Source: a virus. Taken from it: a stretch of 64,000 nucleotides of DNA. The notes beneath the pieces were generated by a model. That model saw only the letters and a program-made list of their open reading frames with translations. It had not been told where the DNA came from and made no database searches. This document shows positions 37,747-45,880 of this stretch, one piece after another. Numbering within the stretch: the stretch's first letter is position 1; each line of letters opens with the position of its first letter. Both the position numbers and the translations under genes were made by a program. Location of the stretch: positions 186,001 to 250,000 of IMG/VR virus record IMGVR_UViG_3300020122_000238; one strand, given 5' to 3'.

Positions 37747-38211
37747 ATGGCGATGAACCCCGACGCCGTAGCCGTGTGGCAAGACTTGAAGACATGGGCG
37801 ATCCCTATCTTCGAGTGGTGCAAGGTGCATCCCTGGGGTGTTCTTACGTTCAACTTGTTCTTCGTCCTCGGGTGTTTCGACTCCTACCGCAGAGGGGCTC
37901 GCAAATACCGGCGTCTGGCAGAAGCTCAACAACTTCGAGACAGCAAACTGATCCGGGGCCTGGAGCAAAATGTGGAAAGTCGCATCCGGCGCCTGGACCA
38001 AGTGCAGCAAGCGCTTGCGGATCTTCGAGCGCAAGTCGCGTTGATTCGACCTGGGGGTGAGACAACGCCTGAACTCTTCCCCGAGATCCCGTCGCCACCC
38101 AAGAAGGCTCCGCGAAAGTCTCGGGCAAAGAAGGTCCCGCCGGAGCCGACCACATGGCACTCAAAGCTCCTCGACGACGGGGATGACATTGGGACGGCCG
38201 AGAAGAAGTAG
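37747..38211 (+). CDS. Membrane-anchored coiled-coil protein, 154 aa
   Basis: A hydrophobic segment (about residues 26-45, PWGVLTFNLFFVLGCF) is followed by a coiled coil (50-100), a basic Pro/Lys linker (KKAPRKSRAKK) and the near-terminal peptide PTTWHSKLLDDGDD. This protein plan (anchor, coil, linker, peptide) is shared with 49668-50033. Role unknown. Confidence 0.6.
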   Translation: MAMNPDAVAVWQDLKTWAIPIFEWCKVHPWGVLTFNLFFVLGCFDSYRRGARKYRRLAEAQQLRDSKLIRGLEQNVESRIRRLDQVQQALADLRAQVALIRPGGETTPELFPEIPSPPKKAPRKSRAKKVPPEPTTWHSKLLDDGDDIGTAEKK

Positions 38212-38214
38212 ACG

Positions 38215-38958
38215 ATGCCTACCCCTGACGACGACATCCTCAAAGAGTACTGGGAAGACCTACAGGTTGGGCCGGTCCCGGACCCCACCCTCCCGAGCTT
38301 CTACGGGAAGCATCCTGGAGACCTGGTCATCGGGACATCCAAGGATCGGATCCTTGTTCGGATCCACCCCGACGGCACTCTGACCTATGGCCCGGACTAC
38401 ACGCCGGATGAAGCTGCGGTCGAGTTCTGGACGCAAATGTGCGTTCGTCGTATGGAGTCTGAAGAGCGGGTGATGCACCTCGGAGTCGTCGAGTCGATGC
38501 TCATTCGCATGGGGAACGCCGACCTCAACTACGAGGGCCGACAGAGGCAAGCTCAAGCCGAGGGCGCGACAGACCACGATCGCTTCCAAGCGGAGATGGC
38601 CCGACGCAACCTCGAAGCCATCGTTCACCAGACGATCGAATTCGGACGTGGCCTGGTCGCTCGTCCGGATGCTCCGGCTCCCATCGTGCCTGAACCTGCC
38701 CCCTCGGACGTGGACGGTCCTCCGGTCGATTACGAGCAGTATTCGTCCCCCATCGCGGATCCCCCTCCGACTCCGCGACCCTCGGCGAACCTTCAAGATG
38801 CGTGGAACATGATGAGCAACAGGCTCGAAGAGGCCGCAGCTCGTCGCCCCGTGGAGCACAGGCGAGCCCCTGGGTTTGGCAATGGCGTCGGGCCTTGTGT
38901 GTGTGGCGCTGCCTGGGATTTCAGGCAGCGTCGATGTTCGACCAGGAATTCTGGTTGA
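38215..38958 (+). CDS. Hypothetical protein with N-terminal acidic-YW peptide, 247 aa
   Basis: Starts MPTPDDDILKEYWEDLQVGP. A beta-rich region (30-75), a long helix (80-160) and a Pro-rich disordered segment follow; the end has CVCGAAWDFRQRRC, a possible zinc knuckle. A 9-bp inverted repeat encodes part of it (38907-38930). No recognised domain. Confidence 0.6.
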   Translation: MPTPDDDILKEYWEDLQVGPVPDPTLPSFYGKHPGDLVIGTSKDRILVRIHPDGTLTYGPDYTPDEAAVEFWTQMCVRRMESEERVMHLGVVESMLIRMGNADLNYEGRQRQAQAEGATDHDRFQAEMARRNLEAIVHQTIEFGRGLVARPDAPAPIVPEPAPSDVDGPPVDYEQYSSPIADPPPTPRPSANLQDAWNMMSNRLEEAAARRPVEHRRAPGFGNGVGPCVCGAAWDFRQRRCSTRNSG

Positions 38959-38981
38959 GCGGATCAATCGAGTCGAAGATC

Positions 38982-39179
38982 ATGGAATTCGCGAGCATCG
39001 TCACTGAGTACCTCGAACTCGTTGGCTCGTATGCACTGGTCGACGAGTTCGAGGTAAGCCTAGTCACGGTCGAACGTTGGGCGACCGGCATTGCGACCCC
39101 ACACCCGAAGATCCAGGAGCTTGTCACGGCTTGGGTCCTCAAGCAGAAGCCGCTTGCAATTCTCGCTGTCTTGCTGTAG
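38982..39179 (+). CDS. Small helix-turn-helix protein, 65 aa
   Basis: VDEFEVSLVTVERWATGIAT then PHPKIQELV reads as a compact Cro/MerR-like helix-turn-helix with the recognition helix around SLVTVERWATG. Probably a DNA-binding regulator. A 14-bp inverted repeat (39009-39056) lies in the coding region. A T-rich terminator follows 40 nt downstream. Confidence 0.65.
   Translation: MEFASIVTEYLELVGSYALVDEFEVSLVTVERWATGIATPHPKIQELVTAWVLKQKPLAILAVLL
39009..39056. repeat. 14-bp inverted repeat in HTH gene
   Basis: Arms 39009-39022 and 39043-39056, 20-nt loop, within coding sequence. Confidence 0.85.
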
Positions 39180-39218
39180 GCTGGTTTCTCTGGATCGGTC
39201 GTGGTGAGTGGGCATGGA

Positions 39219-39251
39219 AGCCCGGGAAGTTTTGACTTCCCGGGCTTTTTT
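39219..39251. terminator. Intrinsic terminator between convergent genes
   Basis: A 12-bp GC-rich stem (39219-39230 with 39235-39246) followed by six T (39246-39251) in the rightward direction; it ends at the stop of the leftward 39251 gene. Confidence 0.85.
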
Positions 39252-39994
39252 CATTGGCCAACGCCAGGCAGACGCACAAGTTTCAGGGCCCCGTTGTGGC
39301 TAACGAGAGGCGCCAGCTCGGGACTCCGGAACACGTCGAACAGGTGCATATCCTGACCGTCGACCGTGCAGCCCAACGAGACAAGGGTGACCGTCTGGCT
39401 GTAGTCCGTGTGCGCCATGTTGTGTCGCCACCCACAACCCTGAATGACGCGGACGAAGCGCCCCTTGGAGTCCTTCGAAAGAGAGACATTGGCTTCCCCT
39501 CGGATGCCCTTGTACCCCACGCCCTCGAAGTGCCAGCCGTAGTTCTCGACGAAGCCCGGGTGCGAGAGAATGGCGTTGTCGAGGACCCAGTGCTTGCCGA
39601 CGTTGCACACGAGGCCCTCAGGGTTCCCTTGCGCAGCGAGAGCCGTGTCAATCCGGCCGCTATGGGCGAGCATTGCAGCCGTTGAAGAATTGAACGGCTG
39701 AATCGAAGGCCCGAGAGTAACAACTTTCTGCGTCCAGATGAGATCCGCCAGCTTCGGGGTGAGTAGAGAACAGCCAAGAAGATCCGCGAGGTGCTGCTCC
39801 GTTTCGGCGGAAGCGTTGATCCGCACGCCCTCGATTTTGAGCGCATCCGAGAAGACCTGGAACTCGGCGTGGTGATCGCCATGGTCGGAGGTGACCGTGG
39901 ACCACAAGATAGGGTCAAAGGTCCCTTCTGCGACGAGTGCTCGGATTGCTTGTTCGCGAGCAGGGCCAGCGGACGGGGGAAGGTTCAGGCTCAT
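39251..39994 (-). CDS. Hypothetical protein, 247 aa
   Basis: Unrecognised by name, but contains recognisable-looking blocks: GKHWVLDNAILSH, NYGWHFEGVGYKG and GWRHNMAHTDYSQ. The repeated Trp-His/His-x-x-Tyr features suggest a secreted or cell-wall-active hydrolase (M15-like possibilities come to mind), but metal ligands cannot be aligned with confidence. No signal peptide. Starts close to, and divergent from, the 2H phosphoesterase gene. Confidence 0.6.
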   Translation of the reverse strand: MSLNLPPSAGPAREQAIRALVAEGTFDPILWSTVTSDHGDHHAEFQVFSDALKIEGVRINASAETEQHLADLLGCSLLTPKLADLIWTQKVVTLGPSIQPFNSSTAAMLAHSGRIDTALAAQGNPEGLVCNVGKHWVLDNAILSHPGFVENYGWHFEGVGYKGIRGEANVSLSKDSKGRFVRVIQGCGWRHNMAHTDYSQTVTLVSLGCTVDGQDMHLFDVFRSPELAPLVSHNGALKLVRLPGVGQ

Positions 39995-40027
39995 ACTGAG
40001 GATCTTCCTAAAAAAACCCTATACACG

Positions 40028-41065
40028 ATGGCCATGATCGGACTCCGGGTGCCTCCCGAAACTGCTCAACTCCTGAAGCAGATCGACCTCAAGGGATTTG
40101 GGGTCCCCGAGCCTATGGATCAAGCGCACATCACGCTGCTCCATTTGGGGGATGATGTTCCGATTGAGTCTCTGACCGAGGCAATTCGGGTGTTGTACAC
40201 AGTGGCCTCGAAGACCAGACCATTTGCTGTGCAGACGAGCCGAGCGACAACCTTCCCGCCCCAAGATGGGAAGAAGACTCCCATGATTGCTCAGGTGGAC
40301 TCCAATGCCCTCCACGACTTCCACCGAGCCCTACAAGAAGCCTTCGAGGCTGCCGGGATCGACTTCTCGAAGAAGTGGCCCGAGTTCAAGCCTCATGTGA
40401 CTTTGGGGTATTCTAAAGACCCTTTGGTCGATGCAGACCACGTATTCGATGAGACTTTCCCTACGGTCGAGTGGGGCGCCCATGAAGCTGTGCTTTTTGG
40501 GGGTGACAAAGGAAAACAGACCATGATGGTAACAACCCCCTTCTCTCTGAGCCCCTTTCGCCAGGCTGTCCGACAGGCCATGTTCCGAGCTGCCAACCGG
40601 CCCTACGAACACGACCAGGAGGCTCAAAGCGAGAAGAAGGAGCTTCTTAAGAAGCTCGAATTGCTTTCCCAAGCAGCCTATGCTTCGGGAGACAACGCAA
40701 TGGCGTCCTTCGCAGAAAGTCTGGGGATGCAACTCGAACGAGCGGACACAGCCTGGAACTTCAGTCTCCCCCAAGAACGGAAACTCCGGGAAGGCCTACA
40801 ACAGTACCATCACCTGATGTCTCACCCGGCTGAGCTTGATCGACTGTTTGAAGAGAAGAACCGAGCCCCTCAAGTCAGCCCCGCGGAGCAGACGAGAAAC
40901 CTTCGGATCCGAATCAACCAGCTCCTCGATGCCGCGAAGCAAGATGGGGACAACTGGGTGATCAGTTTCGCAACCAATATCGGGAACATGGTGCGAAACA
41001 ACCGACAGCTATCTCCCGCTCAAAGCAACGCGCTGGAGAAAGCATTCAAGAAGTACCGTCTTTGA
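40028..41065 (+). CDS. 2H phosphoesterase (2'-5' RNA ligase-like) with helical extension
   Basis: A 345-aa protein. Two HxT motifs, AHITLLHLG (H34) and PHVTLGYS (about residue 122), about 90 apart, define the 2H superfamily, which opens cyclic phosphates or hydrolyses 2'-5' and 3'-5' bonds. Phage members include Acb1, which destroys CBASS cyclic-oligonucleotide signals. The C-terminal 150 residues are helical with two related segments (ELLKKLELLSQAAYASGDNA and RINQLLDAAKQDGDNWVISF), an internal repeat. ATG 40028 or 40034. Confidence 0.8.
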   Translation: MAMIGLRVPPETAQLLKQIDLKGFGVPEPMDQAHITLLHLGDDVPIESLTEAIRVLYTVASKTRPFAVQTSRATTFPPQDGKKTPMIAQVDSNALHDFHRALQEAFEAAGIDFSKKWPEFKPHVTLGYSKDPLVDADHVFDETFPTVEWGAHEAVLFGGDKGKQTMMVTTPFSLSPFRQAVRQAMFRAANRPYEHDQEAQSEKKELLKKLELLSQAAYASGDNAMASFAESLGMQLERADTAWNFSLPQERKLREGLQQYHHLMSHPAELDRLFEEKNRAPQVSPAEQTRNLRIRINQLLDAAKQDGDNWVISFATNIGNMVRNNRQLSPAQSNALEKAFKKYRL

Positions 41066-41435
41066 GATTCGAGCCCCAGTAAATGACGTCATTCTGAGAG
41101 TACGACCTCGCGTGCCCCATTTCTTCGAGCCACGCGAGACCGTGCCGTAGAAGGGCAGAGGAGACCCCCGACGTCTTCCGCCACGCTTCGAGTTGGGGCC
41201 ACGTCCGAGGCTCCGACAAGTACTTGGAGATGGGGGCAGTCCACCCCACCCAACAGGGGTCCGTGAGAGTTGGAGCCCGCACATCCGAGAGCCGATGGTC
41301 GAACTTGTTCCTGGGAACCCCAGGAACAAGTTCGGGTTTTTTGGTGCGGGAGGGTCTCTTCACAGACGGGACTTTTGCTGCGGGGGCCACGTTGGAAACA
41401 GGGAACCCCAAGTCGTCTTCTGTCTCTTGCCACAT
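41046..41435 (-). CDS. Winged-helix-like protein, 129 aa
   Basis: The C-terminal half (SKYLSEPRTWPQLEAWRKTS then LLRHGLAWLEEMGHARSYSQ) reads like a winged-helix domain; the N-terminal half is basic and disordered. It starts 7 nt after GGTGTAGG on the minus strand, which supports this strand over the open frames opposite. The 3' end overlaps the 2H gene by 20 bp. A 16-bp inverted repeat falls in its linker. Confidence 0.6.
   Translation of the reverse strand: MWQETEDDLGFPVSNVAPAAKVPSVKRPSRTKKPELVPGVPRNKFDHRLSDVRAPTLTDPCWVGWTAPISKYLSEPRTWPQLEAWRKTSGVSSALLRHGLAWLEEMGHARSYSQNDVIYWGSNLKDGTS
41300..41334. repeat. 16-bp inverted repeat with T-run
   Basis: Arms 41300-41315 and 41319-41334, 3-nt loop, then GGG and six T on the plus strand. 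It could terminate rightward read-through from 40028-41065 although it lies inside the leftward gene. Confidence 0.85.
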
Positions 41436-41498
41436 CCCCGTCCCTACACCGACATTTTTATCGTTGCAGGATTACCCAAAGAATCGTAGGAAATAGGT

Positions 41499-42308
41499 AT
41501 GGCCACCGTAATCGCCCAATGCAAGAGCTGTCATCAGATGATCTATTGGGAGGACCACATCGCCGGAGCGTGTTCCTGCCCTGAAGGCTCCTTGCGTCAG
41601 CTTCTCGCGCAGAAGCAACGTCGGCCGGCAACAATGGCTCGAACCGCGAGCCAAGCTCCAGTTCGTCAACAACTTCCGGACCTTACCCCCGAGATGCTCC
41701 TATCGAGCAGTGCCCTCCGAGAAATGCGAGCGGCCGAGGGCCACACGCATCGGATGCCTGCTCCTCGGCCTCCCCGAAATGAGGACAGGAACGCCTATCG
41801 GCGTGAGTATGCCGCCTCCTTCGACTCCGAGGATGAGCCCGCTGAAGACCCGGCGGCGTCCCTGGGGAGCCTGGAGGACATCTGGGGAGGGGCTGTGGCG
41901 AGGGATACCGGACGGCGAGGGAGCCTCGACATCGACTTCTCGACCGGGGAGCTGGATTACGAACCGCCTGTGCAGCAAGCACGGCCTTCGGGCATGGGAG
42001 CCGCCAGCCTTCCTCGCTTCAATGTCACCCGTCCTCCGGTGGATCAGACCGCGTTCCGCCGAGAGCTGGTCGGGGCCAACATGCGTGAGATCGGCCGGAC
42101 CCGAAACGGGCAGGTGATCTTCTCCGATCGGAGCACCCGCTCGGTTGATGAGCCCGCGCCTCGCCCCAGCTTCATCGAGCACACCTCCAGGACGGTGCCT
42201 GCCTCGCAAGCAAACGCCAGAACGGCCGCGATTCGAGCCGCGGAGCATGCGAAGCTCCCGACGGCGTTCGAGGTTCTACAGAGGCCCTTCCTCGAAGACG
42301 ACGACTGA
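41499..42308 (+). CDS. Disordered protein with N-terminal zinc knuckle, 269 aa
   Basis: CKSCHQMIYWEDHIAGACSC gives four Cys plus His, a small zinc finger (residues 8-27). The remainder is Arg/Pro/Glu-rich and probably disordered, ending PTAFEVLQRPFLEDDD, a variant of the terminal peptide. No enzymatic motif. Confidence 0.6.
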   Translation: MATVIAQCKSCHQMIYWEDHIAGACSCPEGSLRQLLAQKQRRPATMARTASQAPVRQQLPDLTPEMLLSSSALREMRAAEGHTHRMPAPRPPRNEDRNAYRREYAASFDSEDEPAEDPAASLGSLEDIWGGAVARDTGRRGSLDIDFSTGELDYEPPVQQARPSGMGAASLPRFNVTRPPVDQTAFRRELVGANMREIGRTRNGQVIFSDRSTRSVDEPAPRPSFIEHTSRTVPASQANARTAAIRAAEHAKLPTAFEVLQRPFLEDDD

Positions 42309-42349
42309 TTTGGGGTCGTCTTGGGAGTCCCTTGGTGTACTCTCAAGGA

Positions 42350-42382
42350 ATGGACCTCGAAGCATTCTCAAGCCCGCAATGA
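42350..42382 (+). CDS. Possible 10-aa leader peptide
   Basis: ATG 42350 lies exactly 8 nt after GGTGTACT and encodes MDLEAFSSPQ then TGA, 16 nt before the start of the next gene. A leaderless upstream ORF that could couple translation; otherwise coincidental. Confidence 0.35.
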   Translation: MDLEAFSSPQ

Positions 42383-42398
42383 GGACGAGCGCCTGGAA

Positions 42399-42740
42399 AT
42401 GCAAGTCATCCTCGTGGGGCAAAAGGGGTCTGTCCCCGAGACGGTCAAAGACATCATTCAGGTTGTCCCGGACTTGTTCGAGATGACCATCGAACAAGTC
42501 CGTGATCATCTGGCTCATGTCCAGCCTCAGATCCCCACGTTCATCATCTTGCCCGAAGTGGCAGAGGAGCTGCTGGGGTTGAATCTGACGCAGATATACG
42601 CCTGTGTGACACAGGCGGTTCTGGACCTCAAGCTCACCCCGAACGAGCCCAACGAGCCCAACGAGCTGGTCCGTGGCGTCAGGGACATGTCCGCGGAGCT
42701 GGTCCGCCTGCATCGCAATCGTCTCTTCCCGGCCAAATAG
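42399..42740 (+). CDS. Hypothetical protein, 113 aa
   Basis: A helical/alpha-beta protein with a NEP-NEP-NEP tripeptide repeat (42639-42665). ATG 42399 is the first in frame after the leader ORF; an earlier in-frame TTG would include the promoter box. Unknown function. Confidence 0.55.
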   Translation: MQVILVGQKGSVPETVKDIIQVVPDLFEMTIEQVRDHLAHVQPQIPTFIILPEVAEELLGLNLTQIYACVTQAVLDLKLTPNEPNEPNELVRGVRDMSAELVRLHRNRLFPAK

Positions 42741-42777
42741 GCTCAGGACAGCCATGGGGCGGTGTAGTCCCGCCTCC

Positions 42778-43215
42778 ATGCTAGACATTTCTTCTCCCGA
42801 GTCCTTCATCAAGGGTCTCGAAGTCCTCAACACCCTCCGAGACCTCGTCGTCGACAATTCCACGAAGAAGGGCTTTCGAGCCCAGCTCATGTTGGGCTTG
42901 ACGGCAGCTCAGATCGCGGGCCCGATCGGCACCCTCATCCGAGCTGCCGTGATGACGATGAACGAAGTCGGCGAGCTGGCCGAGTTCTGGGAGTCGTTCC
43001 GGGATGGAACTCTCTTCTCGGAATGCGATAAGGCCGAGAAGATGCGCTTGATGGGGCTACCCGTTCTCACGAGTGCCGAAGAAGAAGTCGCGGACTCCTT
43101 CATTCGGAATCTCGATCGGGCAGAAGCCTTCAACGTTGATGTGGCGAAGGCGGTCGCCGTGAAGATGCTGATGAACGCAGGGCGCGCGCATCTTCACGGC
43201 GGAAAATTGGCATAG
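42778..43215 (+). CDS. Hypothetical protein, 145 aa
   Basis: An all-helical protein with a Gly/Ala-rich hydrophobic stretch (GLTAAQIAGPIGTLI, about residues 42-56) that could be a buried hairpin. It starts 9 nt after GGTGTAGT. No recognised family. Confidence 0.6.
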   Translation: MLDISSPESFIKGLEVLNTLRDLVVDNSTKKGFRAQLMLGLTAAQIAGPIGTLIRAAVMTMNEVGELAEFWESFRDGTLFSECDKAEKMRLMGLPVLTSAEEEVADSFIRNLDRAEAFNVDVAKAVAVKMLMNAGRAHLHGGKLA

Positions 43216-43246
43216 TTGGAGGAAGTGCTTGTAAAGCGTCTCAGGT

Positions 43247-43865
43247 ATGACACTGAGCGACGAAGCACGACAACAAAAAATTAGAGCCAAAGCTGAAGGA
43301 CGAGCTTGGAGGGAAGCCAACCCCAAGCTCGTCCTTCAGGGTATCCGGCGGTGTGCCCGATGTGGTTATATCGGGCAGCAAGAAACAGATTTCATTGCTG
43401 ATGCTCGGTGTCAAGGGGGCTACCGAAATGTGCCGAAAGTGTATTCGGGAATCTTCAGTCAAGTATCGTGAGACAAATCACGACGAGCTTCGCGAACGAT
43501 TCAAGAAGTGGCACCAAGCGAACATGGAAACATACCGAGCTAGCAAAAGAGCGTCTAACAAGAAACATGCGGTAAAGATCGCAGTGCAGAAGCGATCCGC
43601 TCGTCTCAAGCGGAATTATGGCCTCACGCTTGAGGATTACGAACACATGCTAGCGGAACAGGGGGGTGCATGTGCGATCTGTCACGACACTCCAAACGGG
43701 CGTTGGACGAAATTGAATATCGACCATTGCCACATAACCGGAAAAGTCCGGGGCCTTCTTTGCGTCAACTGTAACCGGGCTCTGGGGTATCTCAAGGATG
43801 ACCCCTCTAGGGCGATCCGTTGTGCAGAGTATCTTCAAATTAGCAAAGAAGGGAAGCTTCCCTGA
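43247..43865 (+). pseudogene. Endonuclease VII-like HNH gene with frameshift
   Basis: Coding starts at ATG 43247 (MTLSDEARQQKIRAKAE ... CARCGYIGQQETDF) and must shift one base at a five-G run near 43412-43416 to continue as EMCRKCIRESSVKY, then RNYGLTLEDYEHMLAEQGG, CAICHDTP, NIDHCHITGKVRGLLC and NRALG. The second part is the recombination endonuclease VII family (T4 gp49 type), which cleaves branched DNA. The Cys pairs on both sides of the shift belong together, so this is one gene. A 17-bp inverted repeat (43293-43339) lies in the first part. The indel could be real or a sequencing error. Confidence 0.7.
43293..43339. repeat. 17-bp inverted repeat in endonuclease VII-like gene
   Basis: Arms 43293-43309 and 43323-43339, 13-nt loop, within coding sequence. 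Confidence 0.95.
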
Positions 43866-43878
43866 TGGACACTATTCC

Positions 43879-43934
43879 CCCGCGGATCCCGATCCCAAGC
43901 CGTACTAGTACGGCTTGGGATCGGGATCCGCGGG
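43879..43934. repeat. 56-bp perfect palindrome between convergent genes
   Basis: Bases 43879-43906 are exactly complementary to 43907-43934, with no loop. It lies between the endonuclease VII-like gene and the leftward lipoprotein, where a bidirectional terminator is expected, but there is no U-tract. It may extrude as a cruciform. Confidence 0.95.
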
Positions 43935-43942
43935 AAGCGGGC

Positions 43943-44503
43943 CTAGAAGCAGGTCCCCTCGCTGAACCATCCGCCGGCTTTGTTCTGGGCCGTGCAGATG
44001 CTTCCGTGCTTGCAGTAGCCGAGATCCGCCGGGTTACCCGAGCAGAGAAGCTTCCTCATCGGGTCATCCCACTTCCCCTGGAAGAGATTGTACCCGTTGG
44101 GAGAAGTATTCCCCGACCCGTCGCACCCAAGCACCGTGATGTACCCACCCTCAGGAGCCGGCACAGCACAGACGACAGGGACATGGGGCAAGCAGACTCC
44201 ATCGAGACAGACTCCGTCGGGGCACAGATCCCCATCTGTCGCACAGAACCCGCCCCCCGAAGACGAAGACGAAGACGAAGACGCCGAAACGGATGTTGAC
44301 GAGCTGGTCTCGCCCGTCCCTCCGGCCGTACCCATCTCACCCCCAGCTCCGCCGAGTCCAGGCATCCCCCCCATGCCGCCCATGCCGCCCGTACCCGAAG
44401 AGCCGGCGTTCGTTGCGGTCGTGCTGCCGCCAGATCCCGAAGGGTCAGGGGTGGAAGCACAGCCAGTCAAAACCAAGATTCCCAAGAGAACGATGTTCTT
44501 CAT
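43943..44503 (-). CDS. Secreted lipoprotein A, 186 aa
   Basis: MKNIVLLGILVLTGC is a lipoprotein signal with lipobox LTGC (Cys15). A long Gly/Ser/Thr linker (17-90) leads to a Cys-rich domain (CATDGDLCPDGVCLDGVCLP, then six more Cys) likely disulfide-bonded outside the inner membrane. The linker style is typical of Myxococcota secreted proteins. It starts 8 nt after GGTGTACC. Similar in plan to 44564-45109. Phage lipoproteins of this kind often block receptors (superinfection exclusion), an inference here. Confidence 0.75.
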   Translation of the reverse strand: MKNIVLLGILVLTGCASTPDPSGSGGSTTATNAGSSGTGGMGGMGGMPGLGGAGGEMGTAGGTGETSSSTSVSASSSSSSSSGGGFCATDGDLCPDGVCLDGVCLPHVPVVCAVPAPEGGYITVLGCDGSGNTSPNGYNLFQGKWDDPMRKLLCSGNPADLGYCKHGSICTAQNKAGGWFSEGTCF

Positions 44504-44563
44504 GTTTTTGGGGTACACCGAAGCCAGGGTCTTACTTCCCTGGTTTCGATGTACGGGGGATCC

Positions 44564-45109
44564 TTAGTTCGTCGAGTTGGCGAGGTAACAGGTCCCGCGC
44601 ATCATGAAGAACGGCCCCCCATTGGGGTACACGACCGTCACCGCGCAGGAGTCGCCGTTGTCGCAGAACCCGATCTCCTCGACCTTGCCCGTGCAGAGCT
44701 GAAGAGCCGCCGCCCAGTCCTCGTTGGTGGGCACATCGGGCAGCGGACCATCCGTCTTGTAGATGGTGACCCCGTGCGGGGGAAAGCCGACTGCGTCGAT
44801 CCCATCCTTGCCGTCGCAGCCCTTCACGAAGAGGGAGGGCTTGGCCGGGTCCTTGTCCACGATCTGACAGGTGACCGGGATGCGCTCGACGCACTCACCC
44901 TGGAAGCAGATGCCCGTGGTGGGTCCGCCGCCTTCCAAGGGGCAGACGGTTCCGTTTTCCCCACAGAGGTTCGGTTTGCCGCCCGTACCGGAGCTGGATG
45001 AAGTCGTCGTCGTCGAGCTGGATGCGTCGGACCACGGAGCAGTATCGTCCGTGCCGCAGCCGCAGCCGAAGATGAAACCAGAGAAAATGATCAAAATGGT
45101 GTGCTTCAT
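44564..45109 (-). CDS. Secreted lipoprotein B, 181 aa
   Basis: MKHTILIIFSGFIFGCGCG gives signal and lipobox (FGC, Cys16). A Ser/Thr linker is followed by CGENGTVCPLEGG, GICFQGECVERIPVTC and further Cys, paralogous to lipoprotein A (shared pattern C..NG..C...G.C..G.C...PV.C). It is driven by the class A promoter with the best -10 (TATAGA). Likely the same role as lipoprotein A. Confidence 0.75.
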   Translation of the reverse strand: MKHTILIIFSGFIFGCGCGTDDTAPWSDASSSTTTTSSSSGTGGKPNLCGENGTVCPLEGGGPTTGICFQGECVERIPVTCQIVDKDPAKPSLFVKGCDGKDGIDAVGFPPHGVTIYKTDGPLPDVPTNEDWAAALQLCTGKVEEIGFCDNGDSCAVTVVYPNGGPFFMMRGTCYLANSTN

Positions 45110-45115
45110 GTCGCC

Positions 45116-45143
45116 TCTATAGTCCGACCTGGATTCGGATCAA
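45116..45143 (-). promoter_or_regulatory. Class A promoter for lipoprotein B
   Basis: TTGATC (complement of 45138-45143), 16-nt spacer, TATAGA (complement of 45116-45121), 6 nt to the ATG. The -10 is closest to the sigma-70 consensus and supports reading TGTAGA as the -10 elsewhere. Confidence 0.85.
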
Positions 45144-45164
45144 CTGGTGTAAGTAAAAAAAGAT

Positions 45165-45647
45165 ATGCCTAAGCTCGACAAGAAACTCCGCCTGGAAGTC
45201 GCACAGACCGTGCTCGATGGGGGGTCCGTCCTCTTCCTCACTCCGAACTCAGAAATGAATGACCGGGTTGCGGACCTCTTCAGGAAGGCATTCGTGGAGA
45301 ACGCCATGGATGTCACAGGCTGCGCGGAACTCACCGCCCGCAAGCTCATGAAGCCCGAAGGCGCAAATCCGAGCTATGTCCAGCTCGCGAAAGGCCCCGG
45401 GCATGCCTTCTTCCACCCGAACCAGGACATGACCGCCGACGAAGAGATCGGGAACCCCACCTTCGTCTACTGGCCGACCGAGGGCGGGGACTACCAGAAG
45501 GTGCCCTATAACACATGGAAGCGAGAGCGTCGGGCTCACCTCTGGCGGCCGGTTCACCTGAAGGGACAGCTCCTTTGGGAAGACACGCCGGCTGTGATTG
45601 CGGGCCCGTCGAATGCGTGGGCCAAGATCCTGGAGGATGACCTGTGA
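45165..45647 (+). CDS. Hypothetical protein, 160 aa
   Basis: An alpha/beta protein ending SNAWAKILEDDL (terminal peptide). No motif recognised; YWPTEGGDYQKVPYN is a conspicuous aromatic loop. Starts 11 nt after GGTGTAAG, and its stop overlaps the next GTG. Confidence 0.6.
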   Translation: MPKLDKKLRLEVAQTVLDGGSVLFLTPNSEMNDRVADLFRKAFVENAMDVTGCAELTARKLMKPEGANPSYVQLAKGPGHAFFHPNQDMTADEEIGNPTFVYWPTEGGDYQKVPYNTWKRERRAHLWRPVHLKGQLLWEDTPAVIAGPSNAWAKILEDDL

Positions 45648-45880
45648 CCCCAAGCGAGATGAAGCTGGCGGGCATTCTCCTGGAGATGGCGGCCGACGAG
45701 TTCGGCAATCACAGCTGCAACGACTTCAAGTTGCCACCGATGCCGGAGACAGCCGTGCTCACCCTCCTCACGGAGTACTACGCCCCGGATCCGATCCCTG
45801 AGCTTCAGAGCCCCATCCTCAACGACGCCATCCTCATGTCGATGATGGCCAAGAAGCTCCTGGTGGATGCCGGGCCATGA
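45644..45880 (+). CDS. Hypothetical protein, 78 aa, GTG start
   Basis: A helical small protein with GTG overlapping the previous TGA and TGA overlapping the next ATG, so the middle of a three-gene unit. Unknown. Confidence 0.6.
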   Translation: MTPSEMKLAGILLEMAADEFGNHSCNDFKLPPMPETAVLTLLTEYYAPDPIPELQSPILNDAILMSMMAKKLLVDAGP

